A DNA stretch of 64,000 nt from Sthenelais limicola (Eukaryota; Annelida; Polychaeta; Phyllodocida; Sigalionidae), in assembly GCA_942159475.1 (NCBI GenBank), contig OW804096.1, forward strand, positions 106,676,194 through 106,740,193. Direction: 5' to 3'. Below the pieces are notes generated by a model, which was not told the origin of the DNA, ran no database searches, and saw nothing but the letters and a program-made list of their open reading frames with translations. Shown piece by piece: positions 18,834 to 29,600 of this stretch. A program made the translations under genes and the position numbers. Positions within the stretch are counted from its first letter, which is position 1. Every line of letters starts with the position of its first letter.

Positions 18834-19209
18834 GGCCTGATCAATACCATTCCAACATGAAATCAATTACATGTTTATACTCTTCAACACTACAATTCTC
18901 TCTTCAAATTGTATTCAATTTTTATGTATTTCCATCTTAAATACATTTAAATATTTCACATGAAATATTTTCTTATTGTTGCTTAGCAACCAATTTCTAA
19001 TTCATTGACATTTCCATGAACTTCTTCGATGCATACTTCATCGTCAAAGTGCTTAGACTCTTGTTGCCATAGCAACCGAATTCAAAGAACTGTTCCAGCT
19101 CTTCTGCACCTCCATGTTCAAAGGACTATTACATCGTTATGTAAAACATTCCGGCCAAGTAAGCCAATAAACCCATGTTTTAAGCAGTCTTGTGTTTGTC
19201 CGATTAATG
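18834..19209 (+). repeat. Element 2 split direct repeat B1
   Basis: Starts at GGCCTGATCAATACCATTCC shortly after the recombinase stop and ends GTCCGATTAATG. It matches 19385-19757 apart from a 3-bp indel and a few substitutions. It carries the hairpin GTTGCTTAGCAAC (18978) and a perfect RFX X-box match GTTGCCATAGCAAC (19073-19086). It also has AATAAACC as a possible polyadenylation signal. Confidence 0.85.
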
Positions 19210-19384
19210 TGGTGAGAATCGGAGGTACGAGATTCTCGTTCAGTATCGGCTGCAGACTACCCCTGTGACGTCACTGGACGTGCGACGTAGACAGCGTCTC
19301 CTCACTCCGGACTTTTCAACAGCTCTCATAAGCTGTACCAAAAGGTTTTCCCACCATCCCGCCCTAAACCAATTTTGTGTCCCC
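19210..19384 (+). repeat. Element 2 repeat A2 region
   Basis: Between B1 and B2. The 42 bp at 19309-19350 match A1. The 99 bp before it (with CGTACCTCC-type inverted words GAATCGGAGGTACGAGATTC) presumably belong to the full-length A repeat that the left end of this copy has lost. Confidence 0.7.
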
Positions 19385-19757
19385 GGCCTGATCAATACCA
19401 TTCCAACAGGAAATCAATTACATGTTTATACTCTTCAACACTACAATTCTCTCTTCAAATTGTATTCAATTTTTATGTATTTCCATCTTAAATACATTTA
19501 AATATTTCACATGAAATATTTTCTTATTGTTGCTTAGCAACCAATTTCTAATTCATTGACATTTCCATGAACTTCTTCTATGCATACTTCGTCAAATTGC
19601 TTAGACTCTTGTTGCCATAGCAACCAAATTCAAAGAACTGTTCCAGCTCTTCTGCACCTCCATGTTCAAAGGACTATTACATCGTTATGTAAAACATTCC
19701 GGCCAAGTAAGCCAATAAACCCATGTTTTAAGCAGTCTTGTGTTTGTCCGATTAATG
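19385..19757 (+). repeat. Element 2 split direct repeat B2 (3' terminus)
   Basis: Right terminus of the element, ending with the same GTCCGATTAATG as B1. The next base begins the duplicated flank. It also contains the X-box match GTTGCCATAGCAAC (19611-19624). Confidence 0.85.
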
Positions 19758-21076
19758 AATTGATGATGACAATTAAGGACTTTAATCAAAATGATTAATA
19801 ATAGTTACACTGTAATCTCAAAATCTTTTCACATGGTATTTATTATACAATTCTGGGTCCACCATCACAGAAAAAATACACAAAATGACATTCTACAGTA
19901 TCCTCTAAAATGCAGATAAAAACTACCCAAATTCAAGTGCGTTTTATATGCTCAAATAGTATGTTCCATTCATCTTCAACAAATCATTTGTGTCAAGAAT
20001 CATTTGAATTTTTTAATTGGTACCTAATTTATATATTTAAAAAAAATAAATTGAACACAAGCAGCCCACAGTACTGAAAAAGGCCTTTTGTCTCAAGTTA
20101 CCCCGCATATCTCAAGTAACCCCCATTGACAGTAGATTTTTTTTTTTTTTAAACCACTTTTATTCAATTTCTCAACAAAGAACCACTCTTCCTGGGCGGA
20201 TAACATCAAAATTTACATCACACTCTTTGCCTCTTCCATGCTGAAACGATTAAAAGTGTTTTCTAATACATTATCATTTAAACCACACTAAAAAAAATAG
20301 AGATGATATCGATTATATTTCTATGCTAGTTAAGTCTGAGAAAAGTTTTCTCCACGCCTCCCTACACTCCTTAGGCACATTCAACACTTTGTTTTGATAC
20401 AACACTGTTCTGACTCTATTTATTAGGTCTGCTATTACAATTTTAATCGACAAAAAACCTTGATGAAATAATTTCTGTCTGTGTATTATCACTTTTACTT
20501 GGAGGACAATCCAATTAACTATTTTCTCGTTTACACCACAGTTCTCTATACCAAATATTATGTCGACAGGTTTGAAGAGTATTACTCCATTTCTTTCCAG
20601 AAACATCTGGTTACCATTCTTCGTCGATCTTAAATGGTTCATAGAACATATCATTCGTAATACCTCTTGCCATAGGCTATTCGTTCTACTACATTGTACA
20701 AAGAAGTGTTCTACGCTGTCAATATCATTGCAAAAGCAACATTTATTAGATTTAACTATATTCATGTTTTTTAAGACTTTGTTGCATGTTACAGCTCTGT
20801 GGATGATTCTGTATTGCAGAGTTTGAAGCCTCGTCTCCTTTGTAACCAGATACGGATGGAAGAAGATTTTTTTCCATTCAAAGTTTACAATTTCTTGGTC
20901 ATTTAAATTAAGAATATCTTTCCAAGTGTACAGTTTTTCGAGTTTTGTTTTTCTCTTCAACACAAGAGCGTTGTACAAAGCTTTCGCACTGGCTGATCTT
21001 ACATTTAACTCTACTCCATTTATTGAGATCATAATGGCGTCATTGGCTAGCGTTTCAGGTTCGTTTCTAAGCATTT
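19758..21076. repeat. 1319-bp direct duplication, right copy
   Basis: Matches 12849-14167. It starts with the right half of MITE Z (19758-20134), then a T run and the LINE 3' end, and continues without a break into more upstream LINE sequence. This copy therefore keeps the original right flank. Taken with the left copy, the pre-insertion locus was a single MITE Z followed by one LINE. Confidence 0.85.
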
Positions 21077-21857
21077 TCCACCATTCCTGGGGAATCGCTT
21101 TTACCAAGTCTCTCCTGGAGGAGTAGAAGGTGTCTATATCATATTCAGTTTTTAATTCCAAAAGCGACATGACTCTCCCTTGTTCATTTAAAACATCACC
21201 TACCACATTAATTCCTTTATTTTCCCAGGGGCCCGTTGCACCACTTTTTGGTGATATCGTAGCGTTAACATTATATTAAGGATACGTTAAGGATATATTA
21301 ACAATACGATTTTGCCAATGTTGCATGAGACCTGTCGTATCCTTAACCCGACGGGTAGCAACATATGCGTACATTTTGTCATTTTTGTACATAAGAAAAT
21401 TATTTTAAATCATGAAATCTTTTTATCATATGTATCATCACCATTTCTGAGAAAAAATACTTTTGAAAATACTCACAGTATTGTATAACAGACAACGGAA
21501 ATCATTTAGTGCTACGATAAGGATATCCCATGCTCAAAGGCACCTTAAAAGACCCCCATTTAAGGACACGCAACATGACTTAAGGACACGATATTAGCTG
21601 GTGCAACAGTAAGGTGTTAAGGATATTTTAAGGACACAATTTTTACTTAACGATACCTCATGCAACGGGCCCCAGGCTTCATAAATGAACATTTTCCCTT
21701 TATCCTTGATCAACCTATTAAACCATATTCTCTCCTTACGGATCTCCGGGGTAGATTTTTTGATAGGCATCATTTTGGAAGGGTCCACATTCTGAAATTT
21801 CAAATCGGTTGCCATGACAACCAATTTAAAGGTGAAAAATGGCAACAAAAAAAGCAT
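20137..21857 (-). pseudogene. LINE 3' half, L1/Tx1-like, right copy
   Basis: Minus-strand LINE with its poly(A) tail as a T run at 20137-20150. The C-terminal ORF2 frame covers 21224-20313 (EVKNINVVGDVLNEQ-like part, YTWKDI, QYRIIHR, zinc knuckle CCFC...H...C) and resumes at 21857-21677 (FQNVDPSKMMPIKKSTPEIR, MFIYEAW). The gap is an inserted element at 21230-21671. Element plus one duplicated CCAGG is 447 bp, a multiple of three, so the two LINE pieces are in the same frame. The reverse-transcriptase core and endonuclease are absent: the copy was 5'-truncated. Confidence 0.75.
21230..21671. mobile_element. MITE W with GGCCCGTTGCA ends, CCAGG duplication
   Basis: 442 bp with perfect 11-bp terminal inverted repeats GGCCCGTTGCA/TGCAACGGGCC and a 5-bp direct duplication CCAGG on both sides (21225-21229, 21672-21676). 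The interior is rich in TTAAGGATA and GGACAC words in both orientations. No coding frame. It interrupts the LINE reading frame. I cannot place its superfamily from a 5-bp duplication alone. Confidence 0.8.
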
Positions 21858-21965
21858 AGAATCAGCTCAGAATGTCTCTCTCAACGAACAGAGATAGGTG
21901 GCATGGGTCTCAGAATAATTGAAGACTATAACAAAGTTAATAGACCTATTATGTGGGGACTGTAA
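21858..21965 (+). pseudogene. Inverted 5' piece of the same LINE
   Basis: Here the plus strand encodes EIGGMGLRIIEDYNKVN, a motif (GGxGL + I + N-K) that lies upstream of the zinc-knuckle region in L1/Tx1-type ORF2 proteins. The rest of the LINE is on the minus strand, so this is an inversion at the 5' end. The exact breakpoint is somewhere near 21840-21890. Confidence 0.5.
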
Positions 21966-22404
21966 TATAATATATTATGTCAGCGACCGGATGTTGTGAA
22001 CGGAAGTTTTAAATGCAAATGTCAGATCCTGGTTTTCTGTCTTGGAATGTTAATCTTGTTAATCTTGTTAATTTTTAGAATCATACAAATTCATGCTTTA
22101 CACATTTGAATTAGATAACAATCAAATATTAACGACATCAATGTAAGATCTCTTGCAATCTTATTCAACTCAACTTTCTCCACTCAACAATAGTGGTCCC
22201 CTTTATTAAACAAGTACAATATCTATACATGTCTAAGGGTTCACTCCACCCTTTTCCCTCAGTTTAATAATATTCTTTCCCTTTTATCGTTATATCGATC
22301 TTTTTATCTACTGGTAAATACATGCCCAGTGTAAATTTACCCCCATACTTAATATTGTCCCATACATTGGTGAACATAATTAGTGGTTCCAGTAACGATT
22401 CCCA

Positions 22405-24025
22405 TCAAATGATTTCAGTAGACCTGAGGTAGGGGTCATAGTCTAGGTGATATCTGTGTTTTAAATATCCCCTAAACTCCTTCCTCGTTGGAATATTTTG
22501 GATTTTATCTTCCATCTTATTCCAAAGATTTGGCATATTGTAAACATAAGATCTCTTAAACACTTCATTTTTTGGGTACGGAACAATAAGCTTTTTACCT
22601 GTGGCTAACCTTCTAAGACATATTTTTCTATTATCTACATTTTCAACATTCCTCGATCGGATGAAAGCCCTCTCCAAAATATGTTTTTCTCTCCTAGTTT
22701 GGAGGCTAGGCATATTAAGTTTATTATGAACCTTCTTTGTACTTGAGAGTACTGGGAGATGTAGAGCAATCTTTAGGGCTGAATTTTGGAGCGTTTGTAA
22801 TTTCTTTAAATGAGTCTGGGTTGTTGCGCTATAAAAAATGTCCCCATAATCTATTATAGGTAGGACCATGGTTTTGTATATCAAAAGTATTGTTTCTTTA
22901 TTACATATATTGTATAATTTGGAGAGAGCTTTTATTTTCGTCCTAACAGTGTTCTCTTTTTTGACCATAAACTTATTAAAGTTTAATTGTCGATCAATTT
23001 CAATACCTAAATATTTATAATTTGTGACATTTTCTAGTTTCTGATCCTTTATTACATAGTGAGTGAGATTTTTATGATCATCTCTGGATCTTATTGTCAA
23101 ACTTTTACATTTTTTTATATTTAACGAAATTTTATTGTCCGCACACCAATTAACAATACTCCCGAGGTCTTTTTGGAGGGATGTTATACTGCTTCCATTT
23201 AGTGACCTCTCTGCGAATAATACGGTATCATCCGCAAATAGTTGAACGTGACTATTTTTAACAACTTTATCAAGATCATTGATATATATACAAAACAATA
23301 AAGGACCCAAAGAAGTACCTTGCGGCACACCACATGTAACAGGTTTTAGTGATGAACATGACCCATTTGCTATTACACTCTGATATCTATCAGATAAATA
23401 ATTTTTGAACCAGCCTAACGACCCATTATCCAGACCATATCCTTCTAGTTTCTTTAATAATAAATCATGATTAACCGTGTCGAAGGCTTTTTTAAAGTCG
23501 AGAAAAATCAAATCTGTAGCCTTTTTGTTATTAAGATTATAATATACTTTTTCTAATAAATTATCATGTGCCTCAAAAATCGACTTTTCTTTCCGAAATC
23601 CAAACTGGTTCCTAGATAATAGTTTATTTGATTCAAAATATTGTGCCAGTTGAGTTTGTACGCAACTCTCTAGTATCTTAGCCGGCAAACTTATGCAAGA
23701 AATTGGACGGTAATTACTAGGGTCACTCCTATTTCCTTCTTTAAAAAGTGGCGTGACCTTGGCTTTCTTAAAATCTTTTGGTATTTCCTTATTTTCTATA
23801 CTTAAATTGAAGAGATATGCAAATTGAATACTCAATTTTCTTATACAGGTTTTTAAAATTCTGGTCGGTAGGAAGTCAATGCCAGAGGCCTTGTAATTCC
23901 CTACCTTTTTTAATGCTAGTTCTATACTAGTTGTGTCAGTTTTTGTGAATTTGAACGGATCTATTGGTTGAATATTCTTTGGTGTCGTAGGCTCATTCGG
24001 TTTAACATCCTTTACAATTTTACAG
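22405..24025 (-). pseudogene. LINE reverse transcriptase
   Basis: The frame runs from about 24025 (after a one-base slip) to 22405 and is uninterrupted. Motifs in order: VTPLFKEGNRSDPSNYRPIS, FRKEKSIFEA, LIFLDFKKAFDTVNHDLLL, CGVPQGTSLGPLLFCIYIND, the active site LFADDTVLF, and a thumb YLGIEIDRQLNF. The C-terminus KRSYVYNMPNLWNKM and FRGYLKHRY is typical of CR1/jockey-group elements. It copies LINE RNA at nicked chromosomal DNA in active relatives. Confidence 0.85.
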
Positions 24026-25369
24026 TTTTGGCCCTATATTAACAAAAAAATCATTAAGGATTTCACTCGCTTCTTTTCCCTTCCTTTTTGTACCTTCAAA
24101 ATCTATCTGAATTTCTTCATTACTTTTCAATTTACCATCAGAAACTAGCGGCTTAATAATATCCCAAAACTTATGTGGATTATTTCTATTTTCATTAATC
24201 TGACCTTTCAGATAGTTTTCTTTCACTATCTTAACTTTGGTATTTACTTTTGTTCTTCAGATTCTGGCTTTCTGCCAGTCTTCTTCTTTCCCAGTTTTCT
24301 TTGCTTTTTTGAAGGCTCTATCCCTTTCTTCCCCCCCTACAATAATGGATTCACCATACCACACTGGAGTAGTTCTAACGTTTTTGAATTTTTTTATTGG
24401 ACACATTCCATCCAGTATCGTATTGATTTTGTTGAATATTATTTCCCACCCTACATTAACGTCCCTCGTTTGGTGTAGATCAGTCCAATCCATGTCGGCA
24501 AGTATTTCCCCCAATATCTTTATATCCAAAAATTTAGTGCTTCTTGCCGAAAATGTTTCAATATTATATTTGGTTTTTTCTTTCTTTATTTGAAGGTATA
24601 CCGGAAGATGATCGCTAACATTAATATTCAGCGTTCCTGTTTTGCTTATGTTATTGACATTAGTATAAATATGATCGATAGTCGATGCAGATTTTTTACT
24701 AATCCTTGTCTTTTACTATTTGCTGCAAGTTAAACTTAGTTAATAAATTTCTAAATAACTCTGAACTTGAGGATTTTCCTTCTTGTAGATTTTGTGCTTC
24801 ATAGTTAAAATCACCCATTATTAATATCTCTCTAGAAGTATCTATTTTCCCCAATATATTTTCTATTATCTCCAGTGCCTTCGATAAATTCCCTTGAGGA
24901 GGTCTATAAACGTTTAGAACTGTCTTCTGTTTCATAAATTTCTTATTAAGTTCAAAAACCTGAATTCCTATATCCTTATATCCTTATTTGATTCCCACAA
25001 TTCTTCGTACCCTATTGTTTTAAGATCTAAAGAGGAGTGCACATACGTTAATAATCCACCCCCTCTTCTTTTGAGTCTTCTGTCATAGCGACAAATATTA
25101 TAACCCTTGAAAGCTAGTCCACTGTCCCCTACCTTCCCATTTAGCCATGTTTCCTGCATTGTCAGGATGTGTGGCTCATCATCTATCATGAATTGTTCAA
25201 CTTGATGTATTTTTGGAATTAAACTTTGTACATTCCAGGTCACGAATTTTAATCCTTTAAGGGATCTAAACATTTCTGAATCGCTACAATCATTGTTCAC
25301 GTCACCGCTGTTATCCATAATCATTGTTCCAGTGTAAATACAAACCCAACCCCGACTGGAAAACCCCAA
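24026..25369 (-). pseudogene. LINE endonuclease (frameshifted)
   Basis: The AP-endonuclease-like domain is spread over three frames: LKFVTWNVQSLIPKIHQV and ILTMQETWL (25369-24968), TVLNVYRPPQGNL and ILIMGDFNYEAQNL (24935-24699), then STIDHIYTNVNN and NINVSDHLPVYLQI (from about 24700). The catalytic Glu (QET), the GDFN and the SDH triads are visible. Breaks lie at about 24940-24965, at 24705, an in-frame TGA at about 24255, and a slip at 24025. It would nick target DNA to prime reverse transcription. Confidence 0.8.
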
Positions 25370-26030
25370 GAAATTCTAGTAATACCCGTAATGCCCTCCG
25401 CTTCTTCTTAGAAATGTTGCGTCTGTTGTAAGACTCATTCCCTTTACTCTCTCGTGACACCACAATCCTATTTGATTTCCGTGCTATAGGGTAATTTGAT
25501 CAAGGATTTAAGCCACTTGGAATTACATTAATGTACACGTCAATAATTCCATTTTACTGGGTATAAATGAATCATAGAAAGAGAGTGGCCATCGTTCTGG
25601 ATAAGGGGTCGACGGTGTTCTGTTGAGCTACCGTCTTACCCTTTCCGTCATATGGCCGACCTCTGCTCCTGATACATTACCCACCCTCCTTTTCACAACG
25701 CTTAAAATATAGAGATTACCAATGATAGTCCAATCGACTATTACTGATAATGTTTCCTTTAACTACTTCAAACAATTAGTTAACTGTCAATTAAATTTTT
25801 GTACTAATGATCGTAGAGCAGATTAGGGAAAAAATTGTGGGTTTAATGATTAAAGCATGAAACTTCTCACAGTGGTACATGAGGACCTTAAGAACATTTT
25901 AGAACATAGGGCCATCGCGATTTTGCCCCCTAACGACTATGGCAGCCATTTTCCAAAATGGCCGCCTTTTGTAATGGATTCCTGTCTCCCACTGCAAAAA
26001 TATCACTGCTAGAACTATTCTAATCTTACC
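25370..26030. other. No gene seen
   Basis: Possible 5' untranslated part of the LINE, then AT-rich sequence with paired AAAATGGCGGC-type words at 25935-25970 (GGCAGCCATTTTCCAAAATGGCCGCC, a small inverted repeat). No coding frame is convincing. Confidence 0.4.
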
Positions 26031-26034
26031 TACC

Positions 26035-26660
26035 CCCCCCCCCCCCCTATATTGAACCCAAGGAATCCACCCATCACATTGGTTTGTTGCTAGGGCAACC
26101 CGTTGCGTAGCAACAGCCATTCTAATTGTTTATTTGCCTGACAACATGTGTTTAAGTGGATTCTAGCTTGATTTCAACCATACCTACCCCCCCTATATTG
26201 AACCCAAGGAATCCACCAATCTCATTGGTCTGTTGCTAGGGCAACTGGTTGCTTAGCAACAGCCATTCTAATTGTTTATTTGCCTGGCAACATGTGTTTA
26301 AGTGGATTCTAGCTTGATTTCAACCATACCTACCCGCCCTATATTGAAACCAAGGAATTCACCCATCACATTGTTTCATTGCTAGGTGAACATCTTGCTT
26401 AGCAACAGCCATTCTAATTGTTTATTTGCCTAGCAACATGTGTTTAAGTGGATTCTAGCTTGATTTCAACCATACCTACCCCCACTAAAATGGACCCAAG
26501 GATTTTGTTGCTGTAATAAACTTGTTACTAGGGCAACAGGTTGCTTAGCAACATGAGTTTAAAGTGTTTATTTGCCTAGCTACAGTTTGTTACCTGGATC
26601 ATAGGTCAGTTTCAAATATACCTACCCCCACCAAAATGGACTCAGGGATTTTGATGTTGT
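26035..26660. repeat. Tandem repeat of about 146 bp, four to five copies
   Basis: Units contain CATTCTAATTGTTTATTTGCC (starts at 26118, 26264 and 26410, period 146), GTGTTTAAGTGGATTCTAGC, CATACCTACCCCC and a near-palindrome GTTGCTAGGGCAAC...GGTTGCTTAGCAAC. The last one or two units (after 26480) have diverged. A poly-C run of about 15 at 26033-26047 sits in the first unit. Confidence 0.85.
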
Positions 26661-29600
26661 CCTTTGGTCTAAATTCCTTGTGCACCTAGCCCCAAAAGAG
26701 TCAACATTGTAAGTATTCGAGCCTTGATTGGAGGCACTAGATCAAGTTACCTCAAAATCTAACTGATCAACAATTCATCACTCCATCCACTTAGCCTGCA
26801 GCAATGGGTTTTTATGATTATGAATACCTTTTTTCACAAACACCCTTAAAGTGATTGCTAACATGAAGGATATGAATTTTACAAATTTAAACATTGAAAA
26901 TAAGATCATTCTTAAGAAATACGGTGGAACAATTAGCTCTGTAGGAATAATATATTATATCAAGATTAGACTGACCATAAGTAATTCATTATGACTGTAT
27001 CTGTACTGGAGCCTTAGGTTGAAATGATGAGGTATGGAAAAGCAGATGCGAGGCACTAGAACAAGTTACCCCAAGATCAAACTGTTCAGTGTCTCATCAC
27101 CCCATCCAGATGACCAAGAGCAGTGGATTTTACACAAATACCCTTAGGGATTAGTCAGTTTTTGCTTTTAGAGTTATGAACTAGTGCATAAAGATACATC
27201 AATACATCAGGGTATTTCATCAATTTCTCAAGAGTCATTTCATAAGAGAGGCGTAACTATTATATTATATTGATTATCTGTTAAACATACTTGTTGTATT
27301 CTAAACAGTTGGTTGAGGCATGGGAACTTTTTATCAACATTAAACATTTAATTGTTTGATAAGGTTATGCAGAGCAGAGCAGTTTTTTTAAAAATACACT
27401 TCTTCACATGAAATCAATCACATTCCATTTTCATACAAGAATACTGTAGATGATCCTATCCGTCTGTTTCATAACAGTGCAGTTTACCATACAGATATGT
27501 TTGTATGACATCAATTATTCTCATCAGTCCTCACAATGACCTGCACAATTGCACAGTGCTGTACAGGGCAAGGCAGGCAGCCTTTCGTCATTTACACTGT
27601 CCCTTGCAGCCACTTTTACAGCCACAACAAATTAGTTCACGGCAGATTTGAGAGGCTTGAGGGAGCTCCCAGCCACCTCCATTCTCTCTTTTCCATCCCC
27701 AGTCAGCGGGGGAAGGGAGTTCAGGTCTTCTCAACATTGACTGTGACCAGCAGTGCCCAGCCTGATATGCAGCCCTCTTTGTGTGCTGGATCAGGGTAGC
27801 TTGAGTAGGTGGAAGTGCATCAATTGCTCTTCCCTTTTCAAGAGCTGCTTTTGTGCTTTGTTCATAGATGTGTCTTTGCTTGTGTGGTCGTAAAGCAAAA
27901 TTACAAATCTCTCCAAAGTTTCAAGAAATCTTTCCTCTGATGATGGAACAGAACCGAGTGCACAGAATGCACTTGTTACATCCTCACATACTTCCCATGC
28001 AGGATCAGGACATGTTAAATGCTAGCTTCTTGTTCTCATGTTTATTAATTAGAGAATAACAATTAGTCACAACACTAATATCGAATAAGTCTAAAGGATA
28101 ACACAAGACTTATCACTGGTGGAGAACTGCCGATCAAAAAAGTAAAGATTTAGACATTTTGCCATGTCAAAATCAAAGTTCGAGGAGACTCAATATCACA
28201 GTATAATTAATATGACAGGTGGAAAAATGGGTGGAAGATAAAGAACAAACTTCATTATCAACATTGACATAGATAAAAAATCAAATTACCGTTTTTCTCA
28301 CTAATGTCAGTAAACAAAAACAGGAAGAATGAATCCATACTTCCCCATGAACAATAGGTGAACAAGTCCCCTCACGGGGTTTTTCACTTAGCCCAGAAAT
28401 CAAAAAAAGATATATCAATAACAAAAATCTTCGATAGAAGAAACAGTGTGTAATTACATCATTTTCTAAAAACCTTTCCCTCTATTTTGCCTCCAGTTAT
28501 GCATTACGTCAAATTACACTTTCCTTTAGCAAATGTAGATACGGAATATGAAGAAAATTTTAAAATTCATTTCTTAATTTGAATTGACTCCAATACGTCT
28601 CTAATTTATAATGGTATCACCAATGTTTCAAATAAATGAGTTATTCCAACAAAGTAAATGTTTTTTTAAAAAAACAAAAACACATGCCAAGCTCACTTAA
28701 TTGACAAACGACTTTAAAATGCTCCGTTTTGTGAATATTGAAGAAAATTAATGCCTAAAATTCCTATGAATCCTTGCCACTGATTAATGCATTACTGATC
28801 AACATATTGTTGCACGAAATACTCCATATTTCTTTTTACTTTGTTTTAGGGGAAAATTGACTTTAGATGGTTTCATGAAAATTGACCATTATGCGTAAAT
28901 AAATATATACATGTATATACATATACAAATATATACAAATTTCTCCTGAATGTTAGAGACATCATATTTGGATGTAGATTGAGCTCAGTGACAGTAGTGA
29001 ACAGTGAACACGATGGCGGATTGATCTAGACTAACTTTATTGTACTTTGCTGTACCAACGAGACTATGCATGCTTAAGTATTAATTAGTTGACTTGTTAA
29101 CTCGTACATGAATAGGATTAGCGTCTCTAATTACAGATATAAAACACTACAAAAAACATGTAATATTTTGAACCTATTCAAAATATGTCACTATCATGCA
29201 GTCAAGGCTTTGGTAGTATTATATTTCATGTTATGAATTAGGAGTACATTTCTCCAAAAGTTCTCTGAATTATACTGGCTGAAATTTGTCCACGCTGCCA
29301 GATATCCGAACGGAGAGTTGCAAGATATCATAGTTATTTCTATCAAATTAAACTGGTGCTATTTAATGCAATAGGATGAAATTTTTCTACATTTAGTACT
29401 GTGTAAACAGTCAGGCAACGTATGGTACCACATCCTAAAGGCTTCAACTAAAATTCTCTCGTTAATATAATTTAATAAACACACAAACATGCACGGTCAA
29501 AATGAAGGATGGCACGAAATCTGAAACTGGCAAGGAATCTTTAAAGTACATGTATACACGTACTGAACGTATTGCACACTTTCTAGGGAAGTCAAAGCGT

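Larger units (their letters stand above)
14168..19757 (+). mobile_element. YR retrotransposon, Ngaro-like, element 2 (decayed)
   Basis: The order on the plus strand is short A1 (14177-14218), gag, RT-RNase H, tyrosine recombinase, B1 (18834-19209), A2 (in 19210-19384), B2 (19385-19757). This is the same split direct repeat layout as element 1, but with very different repeats and protein sequences, so it is a distinct family. A1 shares only 42 bp with A2, whereas the sequence after B1 has about 100 bp more, so the left end looks truncated. Four single-base frameshifts and a YLDE active site make it nonautonomous. It ends exactly at 19757 where the flanking duplication begins. Confidence 0.8.
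22195..25369 (-). mobile_element. CR1/jockey-like LINE, defective
   Basis: A non-LTR retrotransposon on the minus strand with an apurinic-type endonuclease followed by a reverse transcriptase. Its 3' untranslated part (22195-22404) is AT-rich with a TTTAATAAA-like signal near 22200. The 5' limit is taken as the first recognisable coding sequence; 25370-25690 may be its 5' untranslated part. There is no recognisable ORF1. Several frameshifts and one in-frame stop show it is dead. Confidence 0.8.

Noticed and set aside
25590..25660. tRNA-like words on the minus strand (GGTAGCTCAAC)
   Set aside because: Resembles an A box but no cloverleaf, B box or anticodon stem can be drawn.
26035..26660. 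CRISPR-like array
   Set aside because: The repeat unit is a 146-bp tandem repeat without short repeats and unique spacers, in a eukaryotic context.
27536..27799. 87-codon plus-strand frame
   Set aside because: No family motif, no splice signals fitting a neighbour and ordinary composition.
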